Shown: piece after piece, positions 60,301-64,000 of the stretch
How positions within the stretch are numbered: the stretch's first letter is position 1
Layout: each line of letters starts with the position of its first letter
DNA from: Phoronis australis
Lineage: Eukaryota > Phoronida > Phoronidae
Direction of reading: 5' to 3'
Assembly (NCBI GenBank): GCA_002633005.1
Contig: NMRA01000218.1
Coordinates: forward strand, 509,639 to 573,638
Length of the DNA: 64,000 nt
Translations under genes and position numbers: made by a program
The notes under the pieces: generated by a model
Databases searched by the model: none
What the model saw: only the letters and a program-made list of their open reading frames with translations
Told to the model about the DNA's origin: nothing

Positions 60301-63300
60301 TTCAAACTTGAAGTTTCAGCCTTAATGCTGGAATCGTGAAGTGTTAGCTAGGATTGGACATTCATACTCATAAGCCATAGAATTACAAACACTACCTTGT
60401 GTGAAATAAAACGAAAAATGCCAAAAATAACCTTTAGTAAAAAGATGATACACCAGTGACCTGTGCCCAGGTTGTTATTTAGAGACATATCATTCACCAG
60501 ATAGTCACCAGATGGCACTCATTACAGTTTACATGTTTTACTACTTGATGAGAGATACCAACTTTACCATGAACCTTAACTTGCAGAGGTGTTGCTGTTG
60601 TTTTTGTGGTTGTAGCTGATGTATGACTTGCATTGTAGGATGACAGTGCTGTGGCCACTTTGAAGAAGCTGTTGGCCAACAGGGACGTGGAGGCGCGTAG
60701 TTTACACCAGGAGATTGATATACTCAAGCAGCAACTGCGTACTTTGAATGAGAGCAGTAACCTGAAGTTTGCCAACAAACCTGACGTGAGTTTCTGTCTC
60801 TATAAATTGTGCTGATTGGGATGTAATGAGTTTTGGGTGCTAGTCTATTGCAGGGGTTCCTGTGGATTGAGAACCAGTTTGATGCACTTAATTTGGTGGA
60901 GGAAACTGGTTCTGAAAATCTGGGATCTCAGTAAGAGTGTGGGTCAATTTCTGTAAGGTCGGCGCACTTGATACGATTATTTTTGCAGGGCCGTGTGATT
61001 TTCTGGTGCGTCAAGTTGCCGTGTGTGGTGAACCAGCGCACATGATATATTTTTTTGTGACCGAGGTGCCTAGCGGTAGCTTCTTGTCCTGTTGTGAAAT
61101 TAAACAACTAGTCAGTTAGGAACTAGCATGCGGAATAGCGCGTACTTTTCGTGTCTAGCTCAAGTGTCAATTGGTGCCACGCTTGAGCATTCAATTTTCG
61201 GTCATATCTAAAGTCCTGTTTGTCTATTTTGGCCCTTGCATCTAGCGTACATGGTACAAGGCACAATATGATGTTTTTCGATCAGGCATGTTTGATATTC
61301 TCCGAAAATATAGGCAACATTGTTGTCGTTGAAAATCTATTGCATGTGCAGGGCTTTTAGATGTTAATGCCTCGTTGTTAATAAACTGTGTTTATGAATT
61401 CTTTCTCAAGTTCTCCTTTCTCTCAAATTTCACTATTTTCTGATATTTCTCGATGTTTCGAATTTGAGACCATTCTGGTTGCGATCAAGCCTAAAAGTTG
61501 ACAGCCTGAGTGGACTCTTGTCATTGTTTTAAATAGAGTGCGGTGCTGTATGCAATGTTGTTTCAGAGTGTCGTGGTCATGTCAGAACCAAAATGCTATC
61601 TCCCATTTACCAAGCATCAAAATGGCAATAACTATTCAGTTAACTGACTTGAACAAGACATAAGTCAATAACCTAATGACCAAAATACAATGGGCCAGCT
61701 GACATAGCATGCACGAACAAGAGAATGGTTATGAATCAATGAACACAGGCTTTTGAATGCTGTTCATGGCTCACCTTATTGTATGAAAGAATGGTTTTGT
61801 CATGTATGCTGTTGTTTTAACCTTCACATCAGTAATAGTCACTTACAAGGGACCTCCCCCCTCGCAATTTGAGAACCAGTTTTGTCCACTGAATAACAGG
61901 CATCAAACTGGTTCTCAAAATCCTTGAGACCTGTACGTGGTGTATTGCCAATATGTCAGCCTTGTTTGCGCTAAAGGTTCATTTGGTGTTAGAAAATCAG
62001 CTATTTGAAGCAGATTATTTGAAATAGAAATCAGATGACTGAAATTCCAGGAGTGGCAGCAAAATACTAATATTGGGTGTAGTATTAATAACCAAATTAA
62101 ATTCCTAATAGTCCTGATAGAACACTGAATGGCCTAGTTGTGTTTTGCCTCTTTTTACCTCCTTGAAATGATGAATCAATAGTATTGAAACTTCTACTCA
62201 CATTGACTTAATAGTAAAATAAACAGCAAGACTGGAATGCCAGCCAAGTGAATGCATGTAGTTTACCAGTTCACCAACAGGTGAAAATGCCAGTACAGAC
62301 TGAGTATAAAAGGTTCAGTAAAACATGGAACATCTTGACTGATTATTAAGTACTTCAAAACACTCCCCAGTATCATTTCTGGAGATAAATTTTTTAATGT
62401 GATTGTAATAGGGATGTGTGCGAGTTGTTATTTGAGGTTCAATGCGAGACTGTGATATGTTTGACACCAAATCCTATGATTTCAACATATCGACTTTTGG
62501 CCCTGTTTGAGGTAATTGGCCGTTACTTCAGGTGGACCGTATGTACAATGATGTTCTGAAGGAGAAAGAGAATTTGGAAACGGAAGTTTGGAAGTTGAAG
62601 CAAGAGATTGACCAGCTGAGGACTGGCGGGACAGACAATGGTAACCATGGTGATGCACTCAACAACTTCAGCAGAAACAGTCCCAATGTTCTGCAACGAA
62701 AAATAGGTAGGTCTAAGCGTTCAGATAACACTGAAGTCTGGATTAATTAAAAAAAAAAAATGTGACCAAAATTTCTTTTGCGACTGACAAATGCATTTCA
62801 TTGCATCATTATAGGCACTGCTGTTCAAACTTTAGGGTAGCGTTTCCTTTTTATTGTAGAAATCTCATTAACCAAGTTTAATCATATTTTGTCATATTTT
62901 GGTGACATGTTAGTCTCACGAAAAGATTTGCTGCCTGACTTATACAAAACAGCATGTCTTTAGATAATTGTCTAGAGGCTTGGTTTAGATTACAAATTTT
63001 TAGTTGAAGTTGGTTATCAGTGATTGTGAAGTCTACTTTGTAACTTTCAGAGGATCTCGAGAGCCAAATTCAAGATCTACAGGAGGCCAATGAAACTGCT
63101 GTAGCGGAGATTTCAAATCTGGAAAAAGTGAATAGGGAGCAGCAAGAGGAATTAGAAAGTTTGAAGACAGCCAACAACTTAAACCTGGAGGACCTGCAGA
63201 ACGAGAATCAGCGACTACGAGACCAGGTGAGCTGTTGTCGAGTGGTGGTTCGGTTTAAACTTGAAGTTGGCCGGGAATCAAATTTTATTGCTTTTAAGAT

Positions 63301-64000
63301 CATGACTCTAATTTGCAGTTGCAGCTGCAGTATTATATGCAATTCGTTTTGGTTCGCTCAGACATTTTGTTGTGGCTATGTTTCAACATGGTAAGGTATG
63401 GTCAAGTTTACATTTCTTTTCTAATAGAGAAGAAAAATCCAAATTAATTAAATTATTTGATTTCTAACCTCATTGTGCAAACAACTCTTGCAAAAGATGT
63501 TCATAGGATTTTTCCTCTTTGCATGACCACTGATATGTCTGTCCTCTGATTGACTAAAATGCAATGTGGTGACTTCCATTACAAGGTGCCCGTCCTTCAT
63601 TTAAGCCAACCAGACAGCAGATATCACTGTTTGTGAACGAACTGACCAATTACAGGCTACGGAAACCTCTGGCCATGTTAACAAAGCAAGCAGATGATAG
63701 TGAAATAAGAGGAAACGAGCGTCTGTGATTGTGTAGTAAAACAAATTTTGACCGATCTCATGGGAACGTCTGGCTGTATGCACAATAACCTGATAGTGCC
63801 TTAAGAAGCGGTCTATACTTGCATTATTTGTGATAAATAGCCACGTTATCACACGTCCATTAATCCCATTTCCTGTTGTCGCCCGAGCAGATTGATCAGA
63901 TGAACGAGCAGCATACCAACATACTTCTGAACGAGGACAGTAGCGACGACGTGATGCAGCTGCGCAGTGACATCCAACAGATGCGCATTGACCTGAGAGC
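36232..64000 (+). CDS. Unrecognised coiled-coil protein with GSRAPS repeats (partial, 3' end outside window)
   Basis: Exons: 36232-36321, 37793-37997, 56817-58807, 60639-60785, 62532-62706, 63051-63226, 63891-64000 (cut by the window). All junctions are GT-AG and phases agree throughout, giving at least 964 residues. Order: a compact 98-residue N-terminal region with alternating hydrophobic strands (QIDVIFRW, VGVIYL, FTFQVELVILDD); a Ser/Arg/Gly-rich disordered region; thirteen 15-residue repeats (about 328-522); a further disordered Pro/Ser region; and heptad-rich coiled coil from about 763. I do not recognise the family. Coiled coil plus long disorder suggests a scaffold or cytoskeleton/centrosome-type protein, which is inference. 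The weak point is the 18.8 kb intron between exons 2 and 3: the phases match but other in-frame exons could be missed, or the first two exons could belong to another gene. Confidence 0.6.
36513..37028. mobile_element. ACCGG-ended TA-flanked MITE, copy C
   Basis: The left end ACCAGGATTTTCCGTAGATA is preceded by TA and the right end (GTATCTATGGAAATTACCGG) is followed by TA. It is the longest copy (516 bp). It carries two partial internal repeats, since the GGCGAACT-TGCATTT-TTAA words occur twice. It lies between the first two exons of the coiled-coil gene. The frame 36543-36800 is within it and is not a gene. Confidence 0.75.
37793..37997 (+). CDS. Second coding exon of the coiled-coil gene (predicted)
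   Basis: Acceptor TTTTTCAG, donor GTAAGA. Open for 68 codons plus one base with good amino-acid composition: PFPVPLHWNKALEVYESAEV, THLAELDIDGCVYQLDAFEV, HSFTFQVELVILDDREYREL, SPS. The leftover G joins GA of 56817 to make Gly. The strand-rich pattern suggests a small folded domain, but no family is recognised. Confidence 0.6.
39667..40215. mobile_element. Non-autonomous DNA transposon with CAAGGG/CCCTG ends
   Basis: It starts CAAGGGTTGGAATTTTC and ends GGTCATTCCAAGCCCTG, imperfect inverted termini, with TCTTTA directly outside on both sides (39661-39666 and 40216-40221). Inside, AAAAGTTTCCGCGTTTT followed by a CATTCCAAGCCCTG-type word occurs twice near the right end, and fragments TTTCCGC recur throughout. 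The CAGGG-like start recalls hAT elements, but those make 8-bp duplications and only 6 bp match here. The 146-codon frame at 39799-40239 runs through the repeats and beyond the end, so it is not a gene. Confidence 0.6.
42503..42588. repeat. Two-unit tandem repeat, period 43 bp
   Basis: Two adjacent units each contain CCCTCTATTCTCATAAAAT followed by AGTCTTG and AATAC. A few substitutions separate them, indicating an older local duplication. Confidence 0.75.
46875..47309. mobile_element. Inverted-repeat element with CACACAG/CTGTGTG ends
   Basis: The left side reads TGTCTGCACACAGCCTTACA then CTAGAACAAGTT. The right side (AAGTTGTTCTAGAGGG then TAAGTCTGTGTGGATGG) is its imperfect inverse. Motifs such as CTTACCCCACTTG recur inside in both orientations. 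No coding sequence. Boundaries are approximate and no target duplication was confirmed. Confidence 0.55.
47190..47237. repeat. GT microsatellite
   Basis: About 13 GT units followed by imperfect GCGTGCGAGC-type units. It lies inside the element at 46875-47309. Confidence 0.9.
47647..47732. repeat. Two-unit tandem repeat, 43-bp unit
   Basis: GAGTTACGGTGTTATTCACT and its continuation to GACTCAGAAGTGT is followed at once by a second copy with four substitutions (GAGTTACAGTGTTATTGACT...). Unit length is exactly 43. Confidence 0.85.
48955..48982. repeat. AAT/AAG trinucleotide tract
   Basis: About five AAT units run into three AAG units. Simple repeat without further structure. Confidence 0.7.
55485..55690. 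repeat. CGGTTAAC / GGCGCTTAAACG repeat
   Basis: Related words (GGCGTTTAAATTGGTAAAC, GGTCGGTAAACCTGACATGG, GGCGGTTAACCGAACATGG, GACGCTTATTACG) recur about three times at a spacing of about 60 bp, with inverted pieces at the left edge (TTCGGGTTAACACC). Probably a fragment of a larger element. Frames here on both strands are by-products. Confidence 0.45.
56817..58807 (+). CDS. Giant repeat exon of the coiled-coil gene
   Basis: Acceptor ATTTCAG at 56816, donor GTAAAT at 58808; 1991 nt (2 + 663 codons). It is wholly open in one frame with composition dominated by Ser, Arg, Gly, Asn, Gln and Asp. It runs from SGKSVKSSRAPRSRHNSRGS through the repeat array (57503-58087) to a Pro/Ser-rich tail ending in MNGDE. 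The open frame continues a little into the intron on each side; the exon limits are set by the splice sites. Many RxxS sites suggest phosphorylation, which is inference. Confidence 0.9.
57503..58087 (+). repeat. Coding minisatellite: thirteen 45-bp units (15 residues), 90-bp higher-order pattern
   Basis: Thirteen consecutive units of the type RAPSVHDERISNQGS or RAPSIRDDRVSNQGS without any length change. Through most of the array, units with SV-H-DER alternate with units having SI-R-DD, giving a 30-residue (90-bp) higher-order repeat. Less regular units flank it from about 57230 and to about 58130. Because the unit length is a multiple of three, other frames also stay open across the array, producing long false frames (minus 57362-58360, plus 57408-57983). 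Confidence 0.95.
58808..60638 (+). other. Intron of the coiled-coil gene
   Basis: 1.8 kb, AT-rich. The only structured item is a fragment near 60283-60315 (GGACTCGAAATTTCGAGTTC) that resembles the arms of the GGGCCCGGTCTC foldback family at 12649-14397. No exon seen. Confidence 0.6.
60639..60785 (+). CDS. Coiled-coil exon 1 after the repeat exon
   Basis: Acceptor TTGTAG, donor GTGAGT; exactly 49 codons, phase 0 on both sides. DDSAVATLKKLLANRDVEAR, SLHQEIDILKQQLRTLNESS, NLKFANKPD. Leu/Ile/Val spaced at heptad intervals (LKKLL, VEARSL, IDILKQQL) mark a coiled coil. Confidence 0.9.
60866..60917. mobile_element. GAGAACCAG hairpin MITE, copy 3
   Basis: ATTGAGAACCAGTTTGATG on the left folds with GGAAACTGGTTCTGAAA on the right. 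It lies about 80 bp after a splice donor of the coiled-coil gene. Outer AGGGGTTCC resembles the outer ends of the other copies. Confidence 0.6.
60918..62531 (+). other. Rest of the intron between coiled-coil exons
   Basis: About 1.6 kb between 60917 and the next exon, with only the hairpin element at 61868-61919 as recognisable content. The frame at 60937-61119 has no splice context. Confidence 0.6.
61868..61919. mobile_element. GAGAACCAG hairpin MITE, copy 4
   Basis: 52-bp near-palindrome starting TTTGAGAACCAGTTTTGTCC and ending AAACTGGTTCTCAAA. It is the same length as copy 1 with only a few differences, so these two are the youngest pair. Confidence 0.75.
62532..62706 (+). CDS. Coiled-coil exon 2
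   Basis: Acceptor CTTCAG, donor GTAGGT. VDRMYNDVLKEKENLETEVW, KLKQEIDQLRTGG, then a break with Asn/Ser (NFSRNSPNVLQRKI). It ends in phase 1. The first half has strong heptads; the Asn/Ser part looks like a flexible interruption. Confidence 0.9.
63051..63226 (+). CDS. Coiled-coil exon 3
   Basis: Acceptor TTTCAG, donor GTGAGC. E-DLESQIQDLQEANETAVA, EISNLEKVNREQQEELESL, KTANNLNLEDLQNENQRLR, DQ. Continuous heptad pattern without helix breakers. The first G comes from the previous exon; it leaves in phase 0. Confidence 0.92.
63891..64000 (+). CDS. Coiled-coil exon 4, cut by window end
   Basis: Acceptor GAGCAG, then IDQMNEQHTNILLNEDSSDD, VMQLRSDIQQMRIDLRA, still open at 64000. It continues the coiled coil. 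The acceptor has only a modest pyrimidine tract, but frame and composition are right. Confidence 0.85.
   Translation, partial: MDQMNEQHTNILLNEDSSDDVMQLRSDIQQMRIDLR

Noticed and set aside
1-64000. CRISPR arrays, rRNA genes, prokaryotic operons, viral genes
   Set aside because: None seen. The direct repeats present are minisatellites or transposon-derived, and gene structure is eukaryotic throughout.

Overview
The window is animal (metazoan) nuclear DNA. All three protein genes are on the + strand and split by many GT-AG introns, the one RNA gene is a nuclear-type tRNA, and much of the non-coding space is short inverted-repeat transposons (MITE/foldback type). AT-rich introns of about 0.5-4 kb, many MITEs and two near-identical haplotype-like copies of one 3.8 kb stretch suggest a highly polymorphic marine invertebrate. 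I cannot name the species from sequence alone.

Layout. (1) 214-9654: a typical 2-Cys peroxiredoxin closest to PRDX4. Five exons are certain. A short first exon at 214-247 is predicted; if right, the 202-residue product has no signal peptide. (2) 9655-14603: gene-poor, with foldback elements. (3) 14604-14686, minus strand: a complete tRNA-Leu with anticodon TAA. (4) 15223-29375: ARL13B, the ciliary Arf-family GTPase, nine exons and 486 residues. Its N-terminus reads MGNCMS, a myristoylation/palmitoylation-type start. Exons 2 and 3 are present twice because 15736-19643 is repeated at 19645-23376 across a single N at 19644; this looks like an uncollapsed haplotype in the assembly, not biology. 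(5) 29376-36231: gene-poor, MITE-rich. (6) 36232-64000 and beyond the window: a long gene I do not recognise. Two small exons encode a 98-residue N-terminal region. A very long exon follows (56817-58807) with thirteen 15-residue repeats of the type SNQGSRAPSxxDxRV, then a run of coiled-coil exons cut by the window edge.

The genes do not form an operon and have separate roles: peroxide reduction, ciliary membrane signalling, and probably a structural or scaffold coiled-coil protein.

The repeats fall into recognisable families: a Mutator-like family with 9-bp target duplications (596-1523 and 33424-33490); a TA-flanked family with ACCGG ends (three copies); a GGTTGCATGAAAC family (three copies); a small GAGAACCAG hairpin family (four copies); a GGGCCCGGTCTC foldback pair; and an element with CAAGGG/CCCTG ends. 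I saw no undescribed multi-gene system. The most unusual items are the 67-bp element made only of its two inverted repeats, the assembly duplication in ARL13B, and the unrecognised repeat-plus-coiled-coil gene.
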